In this document: piece after piece, positions 1 through 6,490 of the stretch
Layout: each line of letters begins with the position of its first letter
How positions within the stretch are numbered: position 1 is the stretch's first letter
NCBI RefSeq assembly: GCF_026151655.1
Contig: NZ_JAMQPN010000015.1
Span: forward strand, 1 to 10,093
DNA: 10,093 nt
Source of the DNA: Leptospira soteropolitanensis
GTDB lineage: Bacteria; Spirochaetota; Leptospiria; Leptospirales; Leptospiraceae
Direction of reading: 5' to 3'
Made by a program: the position numbers and the translations under genes
The notes under the pieces: generated by a model
Seen by the model: the letters and a program-made list of their open reading frames with translations, nothing else
Told to the model about the DNA's origin: nothing
The model's database searches: none

Positions 1-15
1 AACATCCGCTACGTC

Positions 16-178
16 GTATAACTGCGCCTTCCCGCTACGCTTCGGCACAAGGCCTCGCTCGGCCTACGGCAAATTGTCCTCCTGTCACTCGCTCGCATAC
101 GCAAGCTACGTGCCAGTCCCTAACGTCCCTTCCAGGGACTCAGGGTCGGACAACTTCGGGAAGGCTAATTCGTTATCT
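16..178 (+). repeat. attC-like site 1
   Basis: Left box GTATAAC (16-22) and right box GTTATCT (172-178) enclose a folded core. The L stem is GCCTTCCCG pairing with CGGGAAGGC. The next stem is TTGTCC with GGACAA, where most other copies have TTCCC with GGGAA, a compensated change. It closes the cassette ending at 172, whose body lies outside the window; the right box belongs to the Pycsar cassette. Confidence 0.85.
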
Positions 179-206
179 GCAATGCCACACAACTTTATTT
201 ATATCT

Positions 207-237
207 CTTGTCATTTGTGACAAGCTTGCGATATTAC
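207..237 (+). promoter_or_regulatory. candidate promoter with palindromic operator, Pycsar cassette
   Basis: A perfect palindrome CTTGTCA-tttg-TGACAAG (207-224) overlaps a possible -35 box TTGTCA (208-213). A weak -10 box TATTAC follows at 232-237 with an 18-nt spacer. The layout resembles a repressor or Crp/Fnr-type operator over a promoter, but the encoded cNMP-binding effector has no helix-turn-helix, so any regulator must come from elsewhere. In RNA the palindrome would be a 7-bp hairpin. A cassette-borne promoter would free the defence genes from distance to the integron promoter. This is inference. Confidence 0.35.
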
Positions 238-257
238 TAATACATGAGGAATAAAAA

Positions 258-1199
258 ATGAATCCTGAAGACTCTAAATTACCTGACAGCCTACTTCCAC
301 GTTTTCAAGGTGAGGATGGATTAAACCGTTTAAAAGATATTCTAGCAGATCAAATACTTATTAGGGGAGAAACTAAAGTAGTTGATGCACTCATCGATAA
401 AATTGAGTTAAAAGAAATAACGGTTGGGTCTTTCCTGATTCATCAAGATGCAAGTGATAATGATATATTCTTAATATTAAGCGGTTCATTGGATATAATT
501 GTTAATGGTAGGAAAGTTGCCAACCGTTATGCAGGAGAACATATTGGAGAAATGGCTTTGATTGATTCTACAGCTAGAAGAAGTGCTTCTGTAAGGGCTG
601 CTGAAAATAGCGTAGTTGCAAAAATTTCAGAGCGAGATTTTTCCGCCATCGCAAATACTAATCCACAAGTTTGGCGAAGGATTGCTATTCAGTTATCACA
701 AAGACTTAAGGAAAGGAATAAGTTCCATAGTCCTCCAAGGAGTCAACCTGTCGTATTTATTGGATCATCATCTGAAGGTCTAGATATTGCCAGAGAAATT
801 CAATCATTATTTGAGCATGATACTTTTACTGTCAAATTATGGACAAATGGGGTCTTTAGTCCAAGTGCTACTCCTATAGAAAATTTAGTCAGGGAAATAC
901 AAGAATGTGATTTTGGTGTAATGGTGATCTCCGCAGATGACAAAGTATTATCTCGAGACACAAGTACAGAAGCCCCGCGAGATAATGTTATTTTTGAGTT
1001 AGGTCTTTTGATCGGCTCTATTGGCAGAGAAAGAACAGTTATGATATCTCCCAGAGGAGTAGATTTAAAGATTCCTACCGATCTAATGGGTGTCATTCCA
1101 ATAACTTACAGTAATAATTTATCTGAAACCTTAAGCATAAGGCTATCCCCAGCAAGTCATGAACTTCGAAAAGTAATTCGCGAAAAAGGACCTCGTTGA
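258..1199 (+). CDS. pycTIR: Pycsar effector: cyclic-nucleotide-binding domain fused to TIR-like NADase domain (PycTIR)
   Basis: The 313-residue protein has two domains. Residues about 40-150 form a Crp-like cyclic-nucleotide-binding domain: FLILSGSLDI, then a phosphate-binding cassette GEHIGEMALIDSTARRSASV (93-112) with E98 and the R107/R108 pair. Residues about 164-290 form a TIR-like domain starting VVFIGSSSEG and containing NVIFELG, with E247 in the place of the catalytic glutamate. There is no DNA-binding helix-turn-helix. In known Pycsar systems such effectors bind cCMP or cUMP made on infection, then hydrolyse NAD+ and stop the phage-infected cell. A clear Shine-Dalgarno TGAGGA (245-250) sits 7 nt before the ATG. 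The cyclase gene follows after one base, fixing the two-gene system. Domain order and partner make the call strong; ligand choice cannot be read from sequence. Confidence 0.88.
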   Translation: MNPEDSKLPDSLLPRFQGEDGLNRLKDILADQILIRGETKVVDALIDKIELKEITVGSFLIHQDASDNDIFLILSGSLDIIVNGRKVANRYAGEHIGEMALIDSTARRSASVRAAENSVVAKISERDFSAIANTNPQVWRRIAIQLSQRLKERNKFHSPPRSQPVVFIGSSSEGLDIAREIQSLFEHDTFTVKLWTNGVFSPSATPIENLVREIQECDFGVMVISADDKVLSRDTSTEAPRDNVIFELGLLIGSIGRERTVMISPRGVDLKIPTDLMGVIPITYSNNLSETLSIRLSPASHELRKVIREKGPR

Positions 1200-1200
1200 A

Positions 1201-1899
1201 ATGAAGACACTAGACGAATTACGATCTGATATAAAAGAAATTTTAAACACAGAATGGAAAACTCGTGAAGGTAGAGTAGTTCCCGAAACTAGTGATATAA
1301 AACTAGGAAATGATGCTGTTGAACTCGATGGAACAGTATTATATGCAGATATGGCAGATTCTACTGGCTTAGTAATGGGATATAAAGATTGGTTTGCAGC
1401 CGAAATATATAAAGTATACTTAAAATCAGCATGCGAAATAATAAAAAACAATGATGGCGTGATTACCGCATTCGATGGTGATCGTGTTATGGCAGTTTTT
1501 ATTGGCGAATCAAAAAATACATCTGCAGCAAAAGCAGCATTACAAATCAATTATGTTGTAAGAAAAGTAATAAATGCGGAAATTAAAAATCACTATACTA
1601 CAACATCTTTTCAGCTTGAACAAGCAGTCGGAATTGATACAAGCAAGTTATTTGTAGCTCGAACGGGTGTTCGAGGTTCTAATGATTTAGTTTGGGTTGG
1701 AAGAGCAGCTAATTATGCAGCAAAATTATGCGACCTGCGATTAAATTCTTATTCTTCCTTTATTACTCAAGAAGTCTTCGATAAATTACATGATTCAGCA
1801 AAATTCGGTGGTGAAGAAAAAAAATCAATGTGGGAAAAAGTTTACTGGGAAGATAGAGGAATTTCCGTCTACCGATCCTCCTGGTGGTGGCAGCCCTAG
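1201..1899 (+). CDS. pycC: Pycsar nucleotide cyclase (PycC-like, class III cyclase fold)
   Basis: The protein is 232 residues with one class III cyclase domain and no membrane segment. VLYADMADST places metal-binding D50, and FDGDRVMAVF places the second aspartate D94. GRAANYAAKL (167-176) covers the transition-state region: N171 is present, and K175 stands where adenylate cyclases usually have arginine. The tail VYRSSWWWQP is tryptophan-rich. Pairing with a cNMP-binding/TIR effector indicates a pyrimidine cyclase (cCMP or cUMP) rather than a housekeeping cAMP synthase; which base is made is not decided here. The ATG follows the effector stop after one base, with AAGGA (1186-1190) as ribosome site 10 nt upstream, so translation is probably coupled. 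A small hairpin TAGACT-ttcc-AGTCTA (1900-1915) follows the stop codon. Confidence 0.87.
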   Translation: MKTLDELRSDIKEILNTEWKTREGRVVPETSDIKLGNDAVELDGTVLYADMADSTGLVMGYKDWFAAEIYKVYLKSACEIIKNNDGVITAFDGDRVMAVFIGESKNTSAAKAALQINYVVRKVINAEIKNHYTTTSFQLEQAVGIDTSKLFVARTGVRGSNDLVWVGRAANYAAKLCDLRLNSYSSFITQEVFDKLHDSAKFGGEEKKSMWEKVYWEDRGISVYRSSWWWQP

Positions 1900-1915
1900 T
1901 AGACTTTCCAGTCTA
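1900..1915 (+). other. small hairpin after cyclase stop codon
   Basis: TAGACT-ttcc-AGTCTA directly follows the cyclase stop. Six base pairs and no T-run after it, so a terminator is unlikely; it may only shield the 3' end of the Pycsar message. The remaining bases to the attC (1916-1951) hold nothing else visible. Confidence 0.3.
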
Positions 1916-1951
1916 TCCAAAAATGCCCCAATAGCTTCTGCGCGGCACTGC

Positions 1952-2115
1952 AGATAACAGCAGGGAAACGCTGCGCTTCGGCACTTACGGCCTTGCTTGG
2001 GCTGCGCCACATTCCCTTTCTGTCACTCGCTCGCATACGCAAGCTACGTGCCAGTCCCTAACGTCCCGTTCGGGACTCAGGGTCAGGGAACGTCGTCTCC
2101 CCTAGTTCGTTAATT
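1952..2115 (+). repeat. attC-like site 2
   Basis: Left box AGATAAC (1952-1958) ends the Pycsar cassette; right box GTTAATT (2109-2115) begins the ORF-less cassette. The left box with its flank, GGCACTGCAGATAAC, is complementary to that cassette's own start at 172 (GTTATCTGCA) rather than to the right box here. The L stem GGGAAACG / CGTCTCCC has one A-C mismatch on the top strand, a T-G wobble on the bottom. Confidence 0.87.
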
Positions 2116-2559
2116 GCAATAGGTTAAATCATACAAAAAAATGCGCGAAAATTTTCTTTAGAAAGGGTTGAGGAATTAATATATTACTGCCTTTTAGTAG
2201 TGGAGACTCTCTTCAAAGATTCTTTTATTAAACTGTGATTTGCTAAAGATTTATATTTTTCCATTAAACGAAAAAAAAATGAGTTTTTAATTCACTAGTT
2301 CCAATCTAGATTTATAAGAAAAGAAAGATTCGGATCGAAAATTTTCGCGCTTGATGAGATTTCCCTTTCGACTATTATCTATTTCAATAGAAACCTACTG
2401 CAATTAACATCCGCTTACCGCTGCGCTTCGGCACTTACGGCCTCGCTCGGTCTGCGACACATTCCTCTCCGGCACGATTTTTTGCCTCCGCAAATATCGC
2501 GCCGACGCTAACGCCTCATACTGAGGCTCAGCTACGAGGAACGTCGGTAAGCTTTTTCG
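2110..2559 (+). mobile_element. ORF-less cassette, copy A
   Basis: A 450-bp cassette with no credible protein gene on either strand; the body is 2116-2401 and the rest is its attC. Its ends are inverted repeats (GTTAATTGCAATAGGTT against AACCTACTGCAATTAAC). Further in is a second perfect 14-bp inverted repeat, GCGCGAAAATTTTC (2143-2156) against 2337-2350. A second copy lies at 4625-5073, roughly nine-tenths identical by eye. The 3' 120 nt are nearly identical and the middle is more diverged. It could be a non-coding RNA cassette, a promoter-carrying cassette, or a captured MITE-like element. Confidence 0.75.
2351..2378 (+). promoter_or_regulatory. candidate outward promoter in ORF-less cassette A
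   Basis: TTGATG (2351-2356), a 16-nt spacer and TATTAT (2373-2378) fit a sigma-70 promoter moderately well (4/6 and 5/6). The same boxes with the same spacing occur in copy B. It lies near the 3' end of the cassette and points into the following attC and the frameshifted gene beyond. Confidence 0.35.
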
Positions 2560-2565
2560 TTATAC
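2402..2565 (+). repeat. attC-like site 3 (variant arms)
   Basis: Left box AATTAAC (2402-2408), right box GTTATAC (2559-2565). The L stem is GCTTACCG / CGGTAAGC and the next stem TTCCTC / GAGGAA. The last hairpin is GCCTCA-tac-TGAGGC instead of the usual GTCCC / GGGAC, a fully compensated replacement. This site and site 6 are identical except for one T in a T-run and form a distinct subtype tied to the ORF-less cassette. Confidence 0.87.
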
Positions 2566-2615
2566 GTCATTGCTTAGAACTATTCTTATACTATTAAATA
2601 CACAAAAATAAATTT

Positions 2616-3017
2616 ATGAATATAGAAAGAAGGAAAGTTAAATTATTCTTTAATTCAGGGAAAAATTATACACTCCTCGGAAATTGCGGACATCTACATA
2701 CATGGACGCCAGAATTAAATTCAAAATATATACCAGAATTCTTTGATTGTCTATTATGTACGACGAAAAACTCAGAAACTTACTTAACGACATTCTTTCC
2801 AATTATTGATGATAATTTTGAAGAATACTTCAGGCAATTTGATTCTCTGAAAAACGTATTCTTTGATAAATCGAGGAAAATAGAATTCATTCTATCCGAA
2901 ATAGTACAATACTATAGAGAGATAAGAAATGATCAGAAAAAAATGATTCATTTTATGAATTACAAACTCAATTTAATACTTTGCTATATGACGTCGTTCT
3001 CTCTGCTGAAATTCTAA
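2616..3017 (+). CDS. hypothetical protein, N-terminal part of a frameshifted gene
   Basis: I do not recognise a family. The frame reads sensibly to about residue 109 (...NDQKK) and then runs into a tail (MNYKLNLILCYMTSFSLLKF) that looks out of frame. At 2937-2943 there are seven A. A shift of one base back there joins the frame of the next entry (...KKNDSFYELQTQFNTL...), giving one protein of about 324 residues. So this is probably the first third of a single gene broken by a homopolymer indel, or expressed by slippage. The ATG lies 51 nt after the attC with no Shine-Dalgarno. The N-terminus has one CLLC pair and the motif GNCGHLHTW but no clear metal site. Confidence 0.6.
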   Translation: MNIERRKVKLFFNSGKNYTLLGNCGHLHTWTPELNSKYIPEFFDCLLCTTKNSETYLTTFFPIIDDNFEEYFRQFDSLKNVFFDKSRKIEFILSEIVQYYREIRNDQKKMIHFMNYKLNLILCYMTSFSLLKF

Positions 3018-3589
3018 AAGAAGGATATACCATTGGTTTAAAGCAAAATCAAATAATTACCAGAGAACATTTGAAATCTTATTCTAATATGCATAATTTA
3101 AGTGGAAACTTCATTTCCTTACAAATAAATCAATTCTATTCAAATCATTGTTATGAAAATTTCGAATTTTTACCATTCGTGCATAGAATAAGTATAAACA
3201 TAAAGTCCCATCTACTTTGGATCAGAGCCTTTCAAGATTCTTGCGCTAAAATAATAAATTTAAGCTTTGGAAATTCTCCTGGGAATTTTACATCAATGAA
3301 TAGAATTTTGCAAAAGGAAAATACAGATACTCACAAAATAATCGATTCGCAAATTCAAGGGTATTTTGATTGGTTTTCTAAAATGAAAAACTTAAGAGAT
3401 AAATCAAAAACTGGCTTAAACTTTAATACTATAGGTATAAAGGGAGATCAAGTAACCATTACAGAAAGTAGCGCTGGTTTTGAAATTGACTTAAAATTCT
3501 TCTGCGATTGTTTCGAGTATAGTGAAAAAATTACGCAACTAGCATATAAACTTTTGAATGAATTTAAAAGCAAATTAATTAAAAATTAA
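2981..3589 (+). CDS. hypothetical protein, C-terminal part of the same frameshifted gene
   Basis: The formal start is a TTG with no ribosome site. The frame is open upstream to a TGA at 2930-2932, and its extra residues (DSFYELQTQFNT) read naturally, so the true beginning is the upstream ORF at 2616. The 202 residues are largely alpha-helical in look. Landmarks are HLLWIRAFQDSCAKI, GNFTSMNRIL and DWFSKMKNLRDKSKTG near the end. The last has the spacing of a HEPN-type R...H region, but the histidine is absent, so no nuclease call is made. It overlaps the previous ORF by 37 nt and stops 15 nt before the attC. One cassette therefore holds one gene in two frames. Confidence 0.6.
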   Translation: MLYDVVLSAEILKEGYTIGLKQNQIITREHLKSYSNMHNLSGNFISLQINQFYSNHCYENFEFLPFVHRISINIKSHLLWIRAFQDSCAKIINLSFGNSPGNFTSMNRILQKENTDTHKIIDSQIQGYFDWFSKMKNLRDKSKTGLNFNTIGIKGDQVTITESSAGFEIDLKFFCDCFEYSEKITQLAYKLLNEFKSKLIKN

Positions 3590-3604
3590 TAGAAAAGCAA
3601 CGAC

Positions 3605-3768
3605 GTATAACAGCAACTAACCGCTTCGCTTCGGGACTTCGCCCTCGCTCGGTCTGCGACACATAGGCTTCTGGCACTCCCCTTGCCTGCGCAAGTGTCG
3701 TGGCCAGTCCCTAACGTCCCGTTCGGGACTCAGGGCCAGCCTACGTCGGTTAGTCTAGTTCGTTATGC
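3605..3768 (+). repeat. attC-like site 4
   Basis: Left box GTATAAC (3605-3611), right box GTTATGC (3762-3768). L stem ACTAACCG / CGGTTAGT. The next stem is TAGGCT / AGCCTA, replacing TTCCC / GGGAA of most copies with compensation on both sides. Hairpin CTTGC-ctgc-GCAAG and hairpin GTCCC-gttc-GGGAC follow. Confidence 0.87.
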
Positions 3769-3804
3769 GTAATTGCAAAAAAAATAAACCTGAATAAAAT
3801 TAAT

Positions 3805-4410
3805 ATGAATATTAATGAACAATTAAGGGATCAAATCGACCTGGCTTTCAACGAAGCTACTTTACTAGGAATAGAATTCAAAAAAGAAAAAAGTATTGTT
3901 GCTTGTACCTTTGATTTAATCACAATGAATAAGAACGGAGAAGTTCCAAAGGATAAAAGACTTTTATTTATTTTTAAGTCGGTAGGTCGGTTTGTTGCTT
4001 CACTTAGGAATGCAAGATGGGATGATTCTACTGCAAAAGCTGAAATTTTCGACTATCATAATATCGGAGAAGTGGTTCAGAAATTTGGTGCTCGTTCAAT
4101 TTATGGATGGGAGTTCATTAATCGCGGAAACGAGATTTACGATACATGGAAAGATAGATTAAGCTTTGATTTTAACTCTAATCACACATCTGGACTTACT
4201 AATACAATAGACTTATTTCAAGAAAATTATAACAAACATATTGATATTAGAATCTGGTTTGATAGCTTTGATATTTTAACTCCTAATTACGAGTCAGTTG
4301 AATTAGAAGAGTTTTTAGAAAATGGTAAGCGTGGCTGGGAAGCAATCTACTCCAATAATCCAAGAATGCAATCCTTTGGTATATTTCCAGGATCGAATGA
4401 TATTGAATAA
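3805..4410 (+). CDS. hypothetical cassette protein, 201 residues
   Basis: I do not recognise a family. The protein is soluble-looking, acidic and aromatic-rich, with no signal peptide or membrane segment. Visible landmarks are ACTFDLI, KRLLFIFKSVGRFVASLRNARWDD, FGARSIYGWEFIN, a stretch that alternates strands and turns (HIDIRIWFDSFDIL), and a C-terminus GIFPGSNDIE. Charged helices plus short beta strands suggest a compact alpha/beta fold of unknown function. It is the only gene in its cassette (3763-4624). The ATG is 37 nt past the attC box with no Shine-Dalgarno, in an A/T-only context. The frame is intact and coding-like, so the gene is real even though its role is unknown. Confidence 0.8.
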   Translation: MNINEQLRDQIDLAFNEATLLGIEFKKEKSIVACTFDLITMNKNGEVPKDKRLLFIFKSVGRFVASLRNARWDDSTAKAEIFDYHNIGEVVQKFGARSIYGWEFINRGNEIYDTWKDRLSFDFNSNHTSGLTNTIDLFQENYNKHIDIRIWFDSFDILTPNYESVELEEFLENGKRGWEAIYSNNPRMQSFGIFPGSNDIE

Positions 4411-4467
4411 GCTAGAAGAAATACCTTCAGATTTTCTGTAGCTAATTATTAAACATATTGCAACTAC

Positions 4468-4630
4468 GCATAACAGCATGTAAACGCTGCGCTTCGGCAC
4501 TTACGGCCTCGCTTGGTCTGCGACACATTCCCCTCCTGGCATTCGCTCGCATACGCAAGCTACATGCCAGTCCCTAACGTCCCGATGGGACTCAGGGTCG
4601 GGGAACGTCGTTTACACTAGTTCGTTAATT
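4468..4630 (+). repeat. attC-like site 5
   Basis: Left box GCATAAC (4468-4474), right box GTTAATT (4624-4630). L stem TGTAAACG / CGTTTACA, next stem TTCCCC / GGGGAA, hairpin GTCCC-gat-GGGAC. The inner hairpin CTCGC-atac-GCAAG contains a C-A mismatch on the top strand that is a G-T wobble on the bottom strand. It precedes ORF-less cassette B. Confidence 0.87.
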
Positions 4631-5073
4631 GCAATAGGTTAAATCATACAAAAATAACGCGCGAAAATTTTCTTTAGAAGGGGTTGAGGAATTAATATAA
4701 AACTGCCTTTTAGTAGTGGAAACTCTACCCAAATAATCTTTTATTAAACTGTGATTTGCTAAAGAAGGTAATTTTCTCATTAAACTAAGAAAGATGAGTT
4801 TTTAATTCACTAGTTCCAATCTAGATTTATAAGAGAAGAAAGATTCGGATCGAAAATTTTCGCGCTTGATGAGATTTCCCTTTCGACTATTATCTATAAC
4901 AATAGAAACCTACTGCAATTAACATCCGCTTACCGCTGCGCTTCGGCACTTACGGCCTCGCTCGGTCTGCGACACATTCCTCTCCGGCACGATTTTTGCC
5001 TCCGCAAATATCGCGCCGACGCTAACGCCTCATACTGAGGCTCAGCTACGAGGAACGTCGGTAAGCTTTTTCG
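4625..5073 (+). mobile_element. ORF-less cassette, copy B
   Basis: Second copy of the cassette at 2110-2559, 449 bp, in the same orientation. It has the same terminal inverted repeats and the same 14-bp inner inverted repeat (4659-4672 and 4852-4865). Its attC is identical to copy A's except for one T. The interior differs by scattered substitutions and small indels, concentrated between the inner left repeat and about 4795. The copies are therefore not a fresh tandem duplication. Four other units lie between or around them (an attC, two genes), as expected if the two were acquired or shuffled separately. Confidence 0.75.
4866..4893 (+). promoter_or_regulatory. candidate outward promoter in ORF-less cassette B
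   Basis: TTGATG (4866-4871), 16-nt spacer, TATTAT (4888-4893): same boxes and spacing as copy A. It points through attC 6 toward the 395-residue gene at 5094, which otherwise has only about 20 nt of its own leader. Confidence 0.35.
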
Positions 5074-5079
5074 TTATAC
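4917..5079 (+). repeat. attC-like site 6 (variant arms)
   Basis: Left box AATTAAC (4917-4923), right box GTTATAC (5073-5079). Same subtype as site 3 (last hairpin GCCTCA / TGAGGC) and differing from it by one T only. This identity contrasts with the diverged cassette bodies. Confidence 0.87.
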
Positions 5080-5093
5080 GAAATGCCATAGAT

Positions 5094-6281
5094 ATGTTTG
5101 AAAGAATTTCAATAACTGAAACAGAAGAAGAATATCTAGATAGACCATTAGATATTGGTCTAATTCTGGAATCCATGCTATTCTATAGAAAGACTATAGT
5201 AATCTGTTCAACAAAAAAAGCATTCTTACAAATCCTAACAGAATTAGGGATTGATAATCTAATTAAATTAATTGAATCTGAAACACTTGAGTTAATGTTT
5301 AATGAAACATATTCTGCAATAGAAACAAACCTAGATACGAACAATAAACTCATACACAATGTTAAAATCCAACAGTTCAACAATATTACAAAGGAATCAG
5401 AGCTAGAAAAAGCGTGTATTCTATTTACTAATCGAACTGGGAAAGGAAAAAGAATTGCTAAACTTCTGATTGAACAAACAAAATCATTTAAACATTCAAT
5501 TCCATTTAAAGAAATTGCAAAAGAAGTTTTTCTAGATAAGAAATATATAGAAAAAGCATATAAAGGAATTCTTAATCGATATGTCCCTAATTCAGAAGAA
5601 TTAAACCTAGGTACCTTTAGCTTGGAAAAAAATGAATACGGATTTTCAATAAATTCAACACTTGATTTTGAAAAAATTAATACAATAATTTCAAAAATCG
5701 GAAAGGAAAAAATAATTCTTGGATCAGGAAATATCCTTGCAGATATATTAGGAATTGAATCCGATATCTACTGCTCATCTGAAAATTTAAGTGAAATAAT
5801 AAGTACTAACAGTAAAAATAACCTATTGTCCCTTCGATTAAGTTATTTATCAGAAAAACTATTAAGAAGTAATTTTCAGAAAGAAAATTTTCTTAAAAAA
5901 ATCAATCCTAGTCTCAAAACAATTAAGGAAGAATACGATTCAGGAAATATTGATATTTCAAAACTAACAAATGCTATACTTCATTCAAATAAATTCAAAA
6001 AATGGTTAAACACACAAGAAAATGACCAAGATATTCTGGACTCATACCATTCAGAAATTATAAAAGAAGATTATCTATCGAAACTTCCTGACAAAGTTTA
6101 TAGATGGATATTCTTTGGAATAACTGGCTTAATACTGGAAAAATTTCTTCCAGGAAAAGTAGGCATGGTAACTGGCGTAGGATTAAGTATAGCAGATAAT
6201 TTTTTCGTAGACAAATTAATGTCCGGATGGAGACCAAACCAATTCGTAAAAGACTATCTTATCAAAAGCATTCATGATTAA
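5094..6281 (+). CDS. hypothetical protein, 395 residues, hydrophobic glycine-rich C-terminus
   Basis: No family recognised. Residues 1-340 are Lys/Glu/Ile/Asn-rich and largely helical in look. An early segment (TIVICSTKKAFLQIL, 34-48) could be a strand-turn-helix; residues about 115-160 have winged-helix-like spacing (KGKRIAKLLIEQTKSF...FKEIAKEVFLDKKYIEKAYKGIL), only a guess. The last 50 residues change character: RWIFFGITGLILE, then VGMVTGVGLSIADNFF, two short hydrophobic glycine-containing segments that could insert into a membrane as a hairpin, followed by GWRPNQFVKDYL. The start lies 15 nt past the attC with no Shine-Dalgarno. A soluble sensor plus small membrane-active tail is common among abortive defence proteins, but nothing here proves that. 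It is the only gene of cassette 5074-6449. Confidence 0.8.
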   Translation: MFERISITETEEEYLDRPLDIGLILESMLFYRKTIVICSTKKAFLQILTELGIDNLIKLIESETLELMFNETYSAIETNLDTNNKLIHNVKIQQFNNITKESELEKACILFTNRTGKGKRIAKLLIEQTKSFKHSIPFKEIAKEVFLDKKYIEKAYKGILNRYVPNSEELNLGTFSLEKNEYGFSINSTLDFEKINTIISKIGKEKIILGSGNILADILGIESDIYCSSENLSEIISTNSKNNLLSLRLSYLSEKLLRSNFQKENFLKKINPSLKTIKEEYDSGNIDISKLTNAILHSNKFKKWLNTQENDQDILDSYHSEIIKEDYLSKLPDKVYRWIFFGITGLILEKFLPGKVGMVTGVGLSIADNFFVDKLMSGWRPNQFVKDYLIKSIHD

Positions 6282-6291
6282 ATGGCACTTC

Positions 6292-6455
6292 GTATAACAG
6301 CATGTAAACGCTGCACTTCGGGACTTGCGCCCTCGTTTGGGCTACGCCACATTCCCCTCTGGCACTCCTCTTGCTTACGCAAGCGTCGTTCCAGTCCCTA
6401 ACGTCCCATCCGGGACTCAGGGTCGGGGAACGTCGTTTACACTAGTTCGTTATAC
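6292..6455 (+). repeat. attC-like site 7
   Basis: Left box GTATAAC (6292-6298), right box GTTATAC (6449-6455). L stem TGTAAACG / CGTTTACA as in site 5. Hairpins CTTGC-ttac-GCAAG and GTCCC-atcc-GGGAC. The left flank ATGGCACTTC matches the start of its own cassette (GAAATGCCAT at 5080-5089) apart from the invariant A/C position. Confidence 0.87.
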
Positions 6456-6490
6456 GCAATTTTGCAATCAAACAATTACAGGATATAAAC

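Noticed and set aside
800..1550. Two minus-strand ORFs (800-1096 and 1143-1550) under the Pycsar genes.
   Set aside because: They lie opposite well-supported domains and have no recognisable protein features.
1825..2010. Minus-strand ORF across the end of the cyclase gene and attC 2; similar ORFs over other attC sites (4315-4500, 8894-9079).
   Set aside because: They read into the folded repeat, and similar peptides arise wherever the repeat occurs; the structure explains the sequence.
2402..2565. The repeats as rho-independent terminators.
   Set aside because: Stable GC hairpins are present but none is followed by a T-run of the usual kind; the attC reading explains ends and covariation better.
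3343..3420. HEPN nuclease motif in the C-terminal part of the frameshifted gene.
   Set aside because: The region KNLRDKSKTG has the right flavour but lacks the required histidine, so the assignment is not supported.
4625..4780. Minus-strand 51-codon ORF in ORF-less cassette B, with a counterpart in copy A (2184-2264).
   Set aside because: The copy A version is cut to 26 residues by a stop, most differences change the amino acid, and there is no ribosome site. It is more likely chance openness in AT-rich DNA.
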